Program-made: the position numbers and the translations under genes | From: Micromonospora chersina | Lineage (GTDB): Bacteria; Actinomycetota; Actinomycetes; Mycobacteriales; Micromonosporaceae | Assembly: GCF_900091475.1 (NCBI RefSeq) | Contig: NZ_FMIB01000002.1 | Coordinates: forward strand, 4,340,001 to 4,404,000 | Reading direction: 5' to 3' | DNA: 64,000 bases | Notes under the pieces: model-generated | Told to the model about the DNA's origin: nothing | What the model saw: only the letters and a program-made list of their open reading frames with translations | Databases searched by the model: none | Part shown: one piece after another, positions 39,280-47,280 of the stretch | Layout: each line of letters opens with the position of its first letter | Numbering within the stretch: the first letter of the stretch is position 1

Positions 39280-40486
39280 GTTCACCGGCTTCGACGTCGA
39301 CACCGTGGCAGAGGCGGTACGGCAACCGCCCCTGGCCGACCTGCGGGCGGCGGCCCGGTCCCGCCGCCGGCAGCGGTCGGCGGTCCTGGCGGTGACCGTA
39401 CTCGTGGCGCTGGTCGGCCTGGCGGCGGTGCCGTTGACCGCTCGGTCCGGCGGGACCGACTGGGGCGGCCCGGACCAGCCGCCGGCCCGTCCCACCCGCG
39501 CCGGCGAGTTCGTGCTGACCGGCCCGGAATCCGGGGTCGCCGTGGTCCGGTTCCGCTGCGAGGTCTGGTTCGCGCACTCCGACGACGGCGGCCGGAACTG
39601 GTCCGACTGGCACGCGGCCCGCTACCGGCCCAGCACCTGCGAGTCCGACGACAGTCCCGCAGACCTGGAGTACGCCGTGCTCGCCGAGGGGGTCTACCTC
39701 GTCCGCGAGGAGGGCGGGTCGCGCCTCTCCACCGACGCCGGTCGCACCTGGCGGGACGCGGACCGGGCCATCGTGCCGGTGGCGGCGTTCCCGGCGAAGG
39801 CCCGCCCGGTCTTCTGCCAGCAGGGCTGCGGGGCGGTACGGGAGCCGCTGGCGGTGGCCGGGTCCACGGTCTACCGGCTCACCGGGAAGCCGCCGTCGCC
39901 GTACCCGCCGTTCAGCATCTATCCGGCGGCGGACGGGACGGTCTGGGTGACGTACTGGCCGGGGGAGATCGACCGGCCGACGGTCGTCGCCCGCAGCGCC
40001 GACCGTGGCGCCACCTGGACCACCTGGCGGCCCGAGGTCCGCACGAACGTGGTGGCGGTCGTGGGAGTGGACGACCGCGAGGCGTACCTGCTGATCGAAC
40101 CGGCACCGCCGGCCGGGTCGACCACGCCGACCGGCCCGGCGACACTGCTGCGCACCATCGACGGCGGGAAGACCTGGGCGGACACCGGCACCGACCTGCC
40201 GGCGACGCAGGAACTCCCGGGCCTTGCCATCGGGTCGGACGGGTCACTGCTGGTGCCGATGTCCGGCCACGACGATCCGGAGATCGTCGCGCGTCTCCTG
40301 GTCAGCCGCGACGATGGTCGGCGTTTCACGATCGCCCGTGAGTACCGGCGCCTTGAGGGCGCCGTCGGCTCCGGTCCGGGCGCGGCCTGGCTCTACGGGC
40401 GGGACGACCGGTCGGACGCCGCCCCGGACCACGTGGTCGTGACCGCCGACGGGGTGGGCTGGACCCGGTTCCCGCTGCCGCGCTGA
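39266..40486 (+). CDS. Membrane-anchored sialidase-like propeller protein, partner of ECF sigma factor 2
   Basis: A 406-residue protein with a short cytosolic N-terminus (about 40 residues), one membrane helix (about 41-60, SAVLAVTVLVALVGLAAVPL) and a large outside domain. The domain contains Asp-box repeats of the S-x-D-x-G-x-T-W type: SDDGGRNWSDW, STDAGRTWRD, SADRGATWTTW, TIDGGKTWAD and SRDDGRRF, so a five- or six-bladed beta-propeller is likely. Cysteine pairs in FRCEVWF and FCQQGCG may be disulfides. By position it should regulate the ECF sigma factor encoded just ahead. The ATG at 39266 has GGGAGG four bases upstream. Confidence 0.8.
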   Translation: MSDREFTGFDVDTVAEAVRQPPLADLRAAARSRRRQRSAVLAVTVLVALVGLAAVPLTARSGGTDWGGPDQPPARPTRAGEFVLTGPESGVAVVRFRCEVWFAHSDDGGRNWSDWHAARYRPSTCESDDSPADLEYAVLAEGVYLVREEGGSRLSTDAGRTWRDADRAIVPVAAFPAKARPVFCQQGCGAVREPLAVAGSTVYRLTGKPPSPYPPFSIYPAADGTVWVTYWPGEIDRPTVVARSADRGATWTTWRPEVRTNVVAVVGVDDREAYLLIEPAPPAGSTTPTGPATLLRTIDGGKTWADTGTDLPATQELPGLAIGSDGSLLVPMSGHDDPEIVARLLVSRDDGRRFTIAREYRRLEGAVGSGPGAAWLYGRDDRSDAAPDHVVVTADGVGWTRFPLPR

Positions 40487-40495
40487 GTGGGGCGT

Positions 40496-40524
40496 CGGCG
40501 CGGCCCCACCCGGGGGCCGCGCCG
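40496..40524. terminator. Bidirectional terminator after cassette 2
   Basis: CGGCGCGGCCCC (40496-40507) and GGGGCCGCGCCG (40513-40524) form a perfect 12-bp stem with a 5-base loop between convergent genes. Confidence 0.8.
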
Positions 40525-40533
40525 AGGCCGCGC

Positions 40534-41196
40534 TCACTCCAGTCCGACGCGTACCGGGTCGGCGGTGGCCGAGCCCAGCCAGGTGTGCGGGTTGCCGAAC
40601 CAGCACCAGCCGAGCTTCGGCGCGCCCTGGCTGATCCAGAGCGCAGGCACCCGCTTGTCGCCGCAGCGGGAGCCGACCAGCGAGAAACACCGGTTGCTGG
40701 CCAGCGCCGGCGGGTGCAGCGTGACGAAGGCGAGGCCCTCGTCGATGGTGATCGGCAGCCGGCCCCGCTCGGTCATGTCCGCCAGGGCGGCCGAGGGCGG
40801 CTGGTTCCGGTACTCCTCACCCCGGTCGACGTCGAAGAGCAGGTACGCCGGCCCGGCCGGCACCTCCAGCTCCTTGATCGGGTCGAACGTCGGCAGGTCC
40901 TCGGCGGGGAAGTTCCGGTCGAGGATGCCGGGCTTCCGCTTGCCGGCGAGCGTGGTCAGCGCAATCCGCTCCTGCACGGGCACCAGCTCGCGGGTGGTCA
41001 CCAGCAGGAAGGGCACCCGCCCGTCGGTGGGTGCGGGCAGGTCGGCCGCCCGGGCGACGGCGGCCCCGCGAAGCGGGGTGAGCAGGTCCCGGAAGGCGTC
41101 CTCGGTCAGCCCGGCCAGGGCCGGGTAGCCGAGCTGGACGAGGCGGTCGAGTTGGCGGTCGAATTCGGTAGCGGCGTCGTAGCGGCTGTCGGGCAA
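40534..41196 (-). CDS. DUF5701 family protein
   Basis: A 220-residue soluble protein of the actinobacterial DUF5701 family. ATEFDRQLDRLVQLGYPAL and FLLVTTRELVPVQERIALTTLAGKRKPG are typical, with PGWCW-like aromatic residues (KLGWCWFGNPHTWLGSA) near the C-terminus. The TTG at 41196 is chosen because GGAGG lies five bases ahead; a GTG at 41208 overlaps that site. A perfect 10-bp inverted repeat lies just upstream at 41209-41241 and may be its operator. The function is unknown. Confidence 0.78.
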   Translation of the reverse strand: MPDSRYDAATEFDRQLDRLVQLGYPALAGLTEDAFRDLLTPLRGAAVARAADLPAPTDGRVPFLLVTTRELVPVQERIALTTLAGKRKPGILDRNFPAEDLPTFDPIKELEVPAGPAYLLFDVDRGEEYRNQPPSAALADMTERGRLPITIDEGLAFVTLHPPALASNRCFSLVGSRCGDKRVPALWISQGAPKLGWCWFGNPHTWLGSATADPVRVGLE

Positions 41197-41208
41197 TGTG
41201 GCCTCCAC

Positions 41209-41241
41209 TTGTCGTACGGCGTCCCGTACAGCGTACGACAA
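41209..41241. promoter_or_regulatory. Inverted repeat operator candidate upstream of DUF5701
   Basis: TTGTCGTACG (41209-41218) and CGTACGACAA (41232-41241) are perfect 10-bp arms with a 13-base spacer. The spacer contains further GTAC symmetry. It sits in the promoter position of the DUF5701 gene and is AT-richer than its surroundings. Confidence 0.5.
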
Positions 41242-41279
41242 CGGGCGCGTATTCCCGACCGGCGGAAACAATTCCTGGA

Positions 41280-42044
41280 TCAGCGGTTCCAGTCCTGCTT
41301 GGCCGCGCGGACCAGCTTGTCCTTCAGCTCCCGGGTGTGCCGGCGGCTCACCGGCAGCTCGGTCCCGTCGATCACCACCACGTAGCCCGAGTTGACAAGC
41401 CGCAGCTCGGCGATCAGCTTGAGCTGCACCAGGTAGGACCGGTGGATCCGGACGAACCCCGCGTCGGCCCAGCGCTCGGCCAGGGTCGCCAGCGACACCC
41501 GGACCAGGTGCGAGCCGTCCGACGTGTGCAGCCGGGCGTAGTCGCCCTGCGCCTCCACCCAGCGCACCGCCGAGCGGGGCAGCATCCGGGTGGTCCCGGC
41601 CAGCTCGATCGGGATGGTCGGGTCCTCCTCGGCCCGGGCCAGCGCCGCCGGATGCGACGGGACCACCCGCGCGCCGATCACCCGGCGCAGCGACTCGGCC
41701 AGCCGCTCGGCGCGGACCGGCTTGCGCACGTAGTCCGTGGCACCCAGGTCGAAGGCGTCCACCGCGCCGTCGTCGTACGCGGTCACGAAGACGATCGCCG
41801 GCGGCCGGGCGAACCGGCGCAGCACCCGGGCCAGCTCCATGCCGTCCAGCCCGGGCATCCGGATGTCCAGGAAGACCACGTCCACGTCGCTGTCGCGCAG
41901 CACCCGCAGCGCCTCGGTCGCGTCGCCGGCCGTGTCCAGCCGGGCCACCCGGGGATCGGCCCGCAGGTGGTACGCCAGCTCGTCCAGCGCCGGCGGCTCG
42001 TCGTCGACCGCCAGCACGCGCAGAAACCCGGTCGCGGCGTTCAT
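41280..42044 (-). CDS. LytTR-family response regulator
   Basis: A 254-residue regulator. The receiver domain (residues 8-125) has the acidic pocket Asp14/Asp15 and phospho-acceptor Asp60 in VVFLDIRMPG, with TAYDDGAV and the lysine in VRKPVRAE. The LytTR DNA-binding domain (about 150-250) carries RWVEAQGDYARLHTSDG, FVRIHRSYLVQL and the final LPVSRRHTRELKDKL. It is coupled to the histidine kinase gene by an ATGA overlap. LytS/LytTR systems often control cell-wall or carbon-uptake genes; the target here is unknown. Confidence 0.93.
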   Translation of the reverse strand: MNAATGFLRVLAVDDEPPALDELAYHLRADPRVARLDTAGDATEALRVLRDSDVDVVFLDIRMPGLDGMELARVLRRFARPPAIVFVTAYDDGAVDAFDLGATDYVRKPVRAERLAESLRRVIGARVVPSHPAALARAEEDPTIPIELAGTTRMLPRSAVRWVEAQGDYARLHTSDGSHLVRVSLATLAERWADAGFVRIHRSYLVQLKLIAELRLVNSGYVVVIDGTELPVSRRHTRELKDKLVRAAKQDWNR

Positions 42045-43264
42045 GAGGTCGCCCGTACCCCGGGGTGGAACTTCGGCACCCGCATGCTGACCTTCGTACC
42101 CGAGCCCAGGCCGGTCTCGACGACCAGGCCGAACCGGTCCCCGAAGGCCGACCGGAGCCGCTCGTCGACGTTCGAGAGGCCGACGTGCTGGCCCGGGTCG
42201 TCGGCCGGGTCGCTGCCGGCGCCGGAGACCTCGGCGATGCCGGCGGTCAGCGTCGTCGGATCCATCCCCACCCCGTCGTCCTCCACCGTGATGTGGCACT
42301 CGGCGCCCGCGTCCCGGGCCTCGATGCTCACCATGCCGGTGCCCGGCTTGCGGGACAACCCGTGGCGGACCGCGTTCTCCACCAGCGGCTGGAGGCAGAG
42401 GAACGGCAGGGTCACCGGCAGCACCTCCGGCGCGATCTGGAGGCGCACCTGGAGCCGCTCGCCGAAGCGGGCCCGCTCGATGGTCAGGTAGCGGTCGATC
42501 GAGCGCAGCTCCTCGGCGAGCGTGGTGAACTCCCCGTGCGCCCGGAACGAGTAGCGGGTGAACTCGGCGAACTCCAGGATCAGCTCGCGGGCCCGCTCCG
42601 GGTCGGTCCGGACGAACGAGCCGATCGCGGTCAACGCGTTGTAGATGAAGTGCGGGCTGATCTGGGCGCGCAGCGCGCGTACCTCGGCCCGGGCCAGGCG
42701 CTCCCGGGAGGAGTCCAGCTCGGCCAGGGCGAGCTGGTCGCCGGCCCAGTGCGCGGTCTCCAGCGTCGCCTGCACGAGACCCGGGGCCGGCTGCTCGTCG
42801 GCCACCGCCACCAGCGCCCCGACCACCCGGCCGTCGGCGCTCAGCGGGGCCACCACGGCGCCCCGGACCGGGCAGTCGACCAGGTCGCAGTGCAGCTCCG
42901 ACTCGCGCAGCACGGTCGAGCGCCCGACCCCGACCGCCTTCCGGGCCGCCGCGAGCAGCTGGTCGCCGTGGTGCGCCCCCTGCCCGTCGAGGGCCAACAG
43001 GACCTCCCGGTCCGTCAGGGCCATACCGGCCGCACCGACAAGGGCCCGCAGATGGCGTACGGCCTTCGCCGCGCCCGCCGCGCTCAGGCCACCCCGCAGC
43101 GGCTCGGCGGCGAGCCCGGCGGTGTGCAGCACCTCGTACGTGGCCCGCTGGGTGGCCGTGGCGATGCCCCGGCGGGCGCGCAGCCGCAGCACCGCCCAGA
43201 GCGCCGCGGCCAGCGCGGTGACCAGCGAGACGACGCCGAACACGGCCGAGAGATTGCCACCCAC
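42041..43264 (-). CDS. LytS-type sensor histidine kinase
   Basis: A 407-residue kinase. One N-terminal membrane helix (about 5-25) is followed by a cytosolic GAF-like domain (about 60-190), with DLVDCPVRGAVVAPLSADGRVVGAL, then a His_kinase domain with LRAQISPHFIYNALTAI (the phospho-accepting His) and HATPase_c with LQPLVENAVRHGL and EDDGVGM. The GTG at 43264 follows CAGGAT by 7 bases, the leaderless pattern. It shares an ATGA overlap with its response regulator. The signal may be a pyruvate-like metabolite, as for LytS relatives, but this is inference. Confidence 0.92.
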   Translation of the reverse strand: MGGNLSAVFGVVSLVTALAAALWAVLRLRARRGIATATQRATYEVLHTAGLAAEPLRGGLSAAGAAKAVRHLRALVGAAGMALTDREVLLALDGQGAHHGDQLLAAARKAVGVGRSTVLRESELHCDLVDCPVRGAVVAPLSADGRVVGALVAVADEQPAPGLVQATLETAHWAGDQLALAELDSSRERLARAEVRALRAQISPHFIYNALTAIGSFVRTDPERARELILEFAEFTRYSFRAHGEFTTLAEELRSIDRYLTIERARFGERLQVRLQIAPEVLPVTLPFLCLQPLVENAVRHGLSRKPGTGMVSIEARDAGAECHITVEDDGVGMDPTTLTAGIAEVSGAGSDPADDPGQHVGLSNVDERLRSAFGDRFGLVVETGLGSGTKVSMRVPKFHPGVRATS

Positions 43265-43271
43265 GACACAG

Positions 43272-43277
43272 ATCCTG
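43272..43277 (-). promoter_or_regulatory. Leaderless-type -10 of the LytS/LytTR operon
   Basis: CAGGAT on the minus strand, 7 bases before the GTG at 43264. Confidence 0.4.
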
Positions 43278-43334
43278 GCCGGTGCCGGCCGCCACGCCAA
43301 CCCGGCCTCGTTCGCCGGGCGCCCAGCGGCCGGA

Positions 43335-44525
43335 TCACAGCGCCGGGACGACGCCGCGCAGCGGATCCGCCAGCAGTTCCGAGAAGCCCAGCTCGGCCGC
43401 GCCGACCAGGGTGGCGTCGTCACCGAGTGCCGAGGTACGCAGCCGTACCCGCTCCCTGGCCACGGGCAGCACGCTGGCCGCGATTCGGGCGCGGACCGGT
43501 TCCGCCGCGGCGGGGTAGACGTCGCGCAGCATCCCGCCGAAGATCACGATGCCCGGGTTGAAGAGGTTGATCAGATTGGCCACGCCGACTCCGAGCCAGT
43601 CGCCGATGCGGTGCAGCGCCTCGCGGGCTGCGGGGTCGCCACGACCGGCGTCGGACACCACGTCCCGCAGGGCGCCGCGACCGAACAGGTCAGCCGGCCG
43701 GCCGGCGGCGTCCAGCAGGGCCCGCTCGCCCACCTCGGCCTCCAGGCAGCCGTGGGAGCCGCACCCGCAGGGCCGCCCATGATGCGGATTGACCACCATG
43801 TGCCCCAGCTCGCAGGCGTAGCCGCCGTCACCGTCGAGCAGCTTGCCACCGACGATGATCCCGCCTCCCACGCCCACATCCCCGTGCAGGTAGATCATGT
43901 TCTGGAAGCCGAGGCCCGCGCCGCGTCGCTGCTCGGCCACCGCCCCGAGATGAGCCTCGTTGCCCACCGGCACCGGCCGGGCCAGGCCCAGCCGGCGGCC
44001 GAGCTCGGGACCGAACGCCTGGTCCACCCATCCCAGGTCCGGCCCGAACCGGACCGTCCCGTCGCCCGGACGGATCATCCCGCAGTACGACGCGCCGACC
44101 CCGACACACACCGCCTCCGGCGGCGCCGCCTCGTGCAGTTGGCGACCGAACCCGGCGAGAACCCCGACCACCCGGTCGAGGTCGGCGCCGGCGCGGGGGC
44201 GGGCCGCCCACCGGCGGTCCAGAATGACGCCGCCCAGCCCGACGCGGGCGGCGGTCAGCCAGTCCACGGCCACGTCGAACGCCAGCACGTACACCCCGGT
44301 GGTCCGCGGTCGGACCACCAGTGACGGCCGGCCGCTCCGGCCGGTGTCCGTCGGCGCGTCCTCGCGAACCAGCCCGGCGGCGGTGAGTTCCAGCGTCAGG
44401 GCCATGATCGTGCTGCGGTTCAAGCCCATCCGCTCGGCCAGCGCCGCACGGGAGACCGACCCGTCGAGATGGACGTGCCGGAGCAGGGTGCCGAGGTTGC
44501 GCCGGCGGATCTCCTCCTGGAGCAA
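43335..44525 (-). CDS. ROK family transcriptional regulator
   Basis: A 396-residue sugar-responsive repressor. The winged helix (about residues 10-65) has NLGTLLRHVHLDGSVSRAALAERMGLNRSTIMALTLEL. The ROK sugar-kinase-like domain follows, with a zinc-binding CGCGSHGCLEAEVG motif and ELGHMVVNPHHGRPCGC. An ATP-binding DxGxT-type loop appears altered (AFDVAVDW), as expected for regulators that no longer phosphorylate. The TTG at 44525 follows GGGAGG by five bases. It sits beside a sugar transferase gene but reads in the same direction behind it. The ligand is unknown. Confidence 0.88.
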   Translation of the reverse strand: MLQEEIRRRNLGTLLRHVHLDGSVSRAALAERMGLNRSTIMALTLELTAAGLVREDAPTDTGRSGRPSLVVRPRTTGVYVLAFDVAVDWLTAARVGLGGVILDRRWAARPRAGADLDRVVGVLAGFGRQLHEAAPPEAVCVGVGASYCGMIRPGDGTVRFGPDLGWVDQAFGPELGRRLGLARPVPVGNEAHLGAVAEQRRGAGLGFQNMIYLHGDVGVGGGIIVGGKLLDGDGGYACELGHMVVNPHHGRPCGCGSHGCLEAEVGERALLDAAGRPADLFGRGALRDVVSDAGRGDPAAREALHRIGDWLGVGVANLINLFNPGIVIFGGMLRDVYPAAAEPVRARIAASVLPVARERVRLRTSALGDDATLVGAAELGFSELLADPLRGVVPAL

Positions 44526-44561
44526 CGTGACCTCCCGCGTCGGTCGCTCCGGCCGCTCCGC

Positions 44562-46121
44562 CTAGTACGCGCCCTTACGGGCGAGCACCACCCCGACGGT
44601 CCGCCACAGGATGCTCAGGTCGTACGCCAGCGACCAGTTGTCGACGTAGTAGAGGTCGAGCCGGACCGCCTCGTCCCAGGAGAGGTCGGAGCGGCCGGAG
44701 ACCTGCCACAGCCCCGTCATGCCCGGACGGACCAGCAGCCGGCGCCGGACGTCGCCCAGGAAGTCGCCGTCGTCGGCGGGGAGCGGGCGCGGGCCGACCA
44801 GGGACATCTCGCCCCACAGCACATTGATCAGCTGGGGCAGCTCGTCCAGCGAGGAGGCGCGCAGGAAGCGGCCCACCGGGAAGACCCGGGGGTCCTGCTT
44901 CATCTTGAACAGCATGCCGTCGGTCTCGTTCTGGTCGACCAGGCCGGCCAGCCGCTCCTCGGCGTCGACGTACATGGTGCGGAACTTCCAGACCCGGAAC
45001 GTCCGCCCCTCGTGCCCGACCCGGGGCTGCCGGAAGAAGACCGGCCCGCGGTCGGAGATCCGGATGGCGATGGCGATCGCGACGAAGAGCGGGGCCAGCA
45101 GCACCAGGCCCAGCCCGGCGGCGACCCGGTCCATGAGGCTCTTGGCCAGCAGCGCCGGCCCGGACAGGGTCGGCTCCTCGACGTGCAGCAGCGGGAGGCC
45201 CTCGATCGGGCGGATGTGCACCCGCGGGCCGGCGATGTCGGTGAGCTGGGGCGCGACCACCAGGTCGACGCCGGAGCCCTCCAGCTGCCAGGCCATCCGG
45301 CGCAGCTCGCCGGGCTCGGCGCTGGCCGAGCCGCAGACCGCGATGGTGTCCCCGCCGACCTCGCGCACCAGGGCGAGCACGTCCCGGCCGGCGTAGACCG
45401 GCACCGGGGTCTCGATGCCGCGGGCGGCGGCGTAGCCGTCGGTGAGGTGGATGGCCACCGGGACCAGGCCGGCCCCGGGGTTACGGGTGACCGCCGTGTA
45501 GACCTCCAGGCACTCCGGCAGGGTGCCGACCAGCACCATCCGGTGCCCGGCCTGGCCGACGCGGCGGCGGACGGCGTGCAGCGTCATCCGGGCCAGCATC
45601 CGGACCAGCAGGATCAGCAGCATCGCGCCGAGCAGGGCGAAGCCGACAGTCCACCGCGAGAGCGAGTAGGTCTTCGTGGCGAACGCGATGAAGGAGACGG
45701 TCGCGGCGACGGCCACGCCGGCCCGGGTCACCCGCTTGAACTCGTCCGGCCCGAGGCCGAGGTAGCGCCGGTCGTAGGCCCGGTTGCCCCACAGGATGAG
45801 CAGCCAGCCGAGCGGCAGCAGGACGAACGCGACCGTGTAGAACCACGACTGCGGCGCGTGCCGGAAGCCCGAGTCGGCCTGCTCGAAGATCTGGATGGCC
45901 AGCAGGCTGGCCAGCGCCGCCGCGCCGAAGTCGAGCAGCAGCAGGATCGCGATGTAGGGGCGATGCCAGCGGGACACCCGGCGGCGGGCACGGGCCCACG
46001 CCAACCGGGGTACGCCGTTGTGCGACGGCGGAGTCGGCGGCTGGATCTCGAAGCTGTCGACGTGCCGCACGCTCTTGCTCCGGCCTGTGTTGGTTACCGG
46101 GCGCTGGAGGCTTGTCGTCAC
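44562..46121 (-). CDS. Polyprenyl-phosphate sugar-1-phosphate transferase (polyisoprenyl PGT)
   Basis: A 519-residue initiating enzyme for surface polysaccharide synthesis that links a sugar-1-phosphate to undecaprenyl phosphate. Four N-terminal helices (about residues 55-185) precede a cytosolic CoA-binding-like domain (VLVGTLPECLEVYTAV), then a membrane-embedded catalytic domain with KSLMDRVAAGLGLVLLAPLFV, VWKFRTMYVDAEERL, SSLDELPQLINVLWGEMSLVGPRPL and VRPGMTGLWQVSGRSDLSW. All WbaP/CpsE motifs are present. The start is GTG at 46121. A leader of about 170 bases with two hairpins lies upstream. Confidence 0.93.
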   Translation of the reverse strand: MTTSLQRPVTNTGRSKSVRHVDSFEIQPPTPPSHNGVPRLAWARARRRVSRWHRPYIAILLLLDFGAAALASLLAIQIFEQADSGFRHAPQSWFYTVAFVLLPLGWLLILWGNRAYDRRYLGLGPDEFKRVTRAGVAVAATVSFIAFATKTYSLSRWTVGFALLGAMLLILLVRMLARMTLHAVRRRVGQAGHRMVLVGTLPECLEVYTAVTRNPGAGLVPVAIHLTDGYAAARGIETPVPVYAGRDVLALVREVGGDTIAVCGSASAEPGELRRMAWQLEGSGVDLVVAPQLTDIAGPRVHIRPIEGLPLLHVEEPTLSGPALLAKSLMDRVAAGLGLVLLAPLFVAIAIAIRISDRGPVFFRQPRVGHEGRTFRVWKFRTMYVDAEERLAGLVDQNETDGMLFKMKQDPRVFPVGRFLRASSLDELPQLINVLWGEMSLVGPRPLPADDGDFLGDVRRRLLVRPGMTGLWQVSGRSDLSWDEAVRLDLYYVDNWSLAYDLSILWRTVGVVLARKGAY

Positions 46122-46306
46122 CTCAACCAGTGTCCTCCCGCATGACGCGCGCCCTCACTCGCCGTGAGGGCCCGGGTCGCCCACCGTCCCAGTCTCCCAC
46201 GCGGGCCCGGCCCGGACCGCCCCCCGAGGGAGAAGCCGTCCGATGGTGCTCGCGGAGATCTGGCCGGCTTCGAGTCGGTTGTGAAGCCGGGGACCGAGCC
46301 ACTATA
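46122..46306 (-). promoter_or_regulatory. Promoter and structured leader of the sugar transferase gene
   Basis: TATAGT on the minus strand (46301-46306) is an unusually AT-rich -10. Two perfect hairpins follow in the leader: CCGGCTTC / GAAGCCGG (46264-46290) and GCCCTCAC / GTGAGGGC (46151-46171). I could not match the leader to a known riboswitch. The rest of the gap, to 46395, holds no gene. Confidence 0.45.
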
Positions 46307-46395
46307 CCGATGGATGGCGGCCCCGGTAGAGGTGCGGAGTGGGACCTTCCGCGATCCCGGGACGATTCCTCTCCGTAATCGCGGAGTGCGGTTAC

Positions 46396-47256
46396 TCACC
46401 GTACGAGGCGGGACAACCGTCGGTCAGCCAGCGGCTTGCCGCCGGTCTGACAGGTGGGGCAGTACTGGAGGCTCGAATCGGCGAACGACACCTCCCGCAC
46501 CAGGTCGCCGCAGACCGGACACGGGAGCCCCTTCCGGGCGTGCACCTTGAGCCCGGAGCGCTTCTCGCCCTTGAGCTCCGCGGCCCGCTGCCCCATCGAG
46601 CGCCGGACCGCGTCGCCGAGCACCGCCCGCGTCGCCGCGTGCAGCGTGGCGAACTGGTCGTCGGTCAGCCGGTCGGTGATCGCGAACGGGGAGAGCTTCG
46701 CGGCGTGCAGGATCTCGTCGGAGTAGGCGTTGCCGATCCCGGCCAGCACCGACTGGTCGGTCAACACCCCCTTTACCTGCCCCCGGCGGCTGCGCAGCCG
46801 GGCCGCGAAGGTGGCCAGGTCGGCCTCCAGGGCGTCCGGGCCCAGCTTGCCCACCCCGGGGACCAGGGCCGGATCGGTCACCAGGTACGCGGCCAGCTTC
46901 TTCTGCGTGCCCGCCTCGGTCAGGTCGAAGCCGGAGCCGTCGTCGAGGCGGACCCGCAGGGCGATCGGGCCCTTCCCCGGGCGCAGCGGGGCGGCCGACG
47001 GGAACGCCTCCCGGTAGTGCAGCCAGCCCGCCCGGGCCAGGTGCACCACCAGGTGCAGGCCCTCGTCGAACCGGACATCCAGGAACTTCCCGTGCCGGCC
47101 CGCGCCGGTGACCGTCCGGCCGGCGACCGCGCTCGGCGGCGGGTCGTACGTCTTCAGCGCGCTGATCGCGGCCACCTCGACCCGCTCGACGCGGCGGCCG
47201 ACCGCCCGCTCGCGCAGATAGCCGGCGAGCGCTTCCACCTCCGGTAGTTCAGGCAC
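46396..47256 (-). CDS. Fpg/Nei family DNA glycosylase
   Basis: A 286-residue base-excision repair glycosylase/AP lyase that removes oxidised bases. After Met removal the N-terminus is PELPEVEAL, giving the catalytic Pro and Glu. The middle has GRHGKFLDVRF and the H2TH region DQSVLAGIGNAYSDEILHAAKLSPF, and the C-terminus has a CPVCG...CPTC zinc finger (about 246-269). The ATYDPPPSA-like loop differs from MutM, so a Nei-type specificity is possible. The GTG at 47256 is preceded by TACCGT with a 6-base gap. It is divergent from a GT4 gene, with overlapping -10 elements. Confidence 0.9.
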   Translation of the reverse strand: MPELPEVEALAGYLRERAVGRRVERVEVAAISALKTYDPPPSAVAGRTVTGAGRHGKFLDVRFDEGLHLVVHLARAGWLHYREAFPSAAPLRPGKGPIALRVRLDDGSGFDLTEAGTQKKLAAYLVTDPALVPGVGKLGPDALEADLATFAARLRSRRGQVKGVLTDQSVLAGIGNAYSDEILHAAKLSPFAITDRLTDDQFATLHAATRAVLGDAVRRSMGQRAAELKGEKRSGLKVHARKGLPCPVCGDLVREVSFADSSLQYCPTCQTGGKPLADRRLSRLVR

Positions 47257-47262
47257 GCCACA

Positions 47263-47272
47263 ACGGTAGCCT
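47263..47272. promoter_or_regulatory. Overlapping divergent -10 elements (Fpg/Nei and GT4 genes)
   Basis: On the plus strand TAGCCT (47267-47272) lies 8 bases before the GTG at 47281. On the minus strand TACCGT (47268-47263) lies 6 bases before the GTG at 47256. The two hexamers share two base pairs, so both promoters cannot easily be occupied at once. Confidence 0.45.
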
Positions 47273-47280
47273 TCTTTCCC

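Noticed and set aside
46122..46306. A known cyclic-di-AMP or cyclic-di-GMP riboswitch in the sugar transferase leader
   Set aside because: The conserved loop sequences of those classes could not be found; only generic hairpins are visible.
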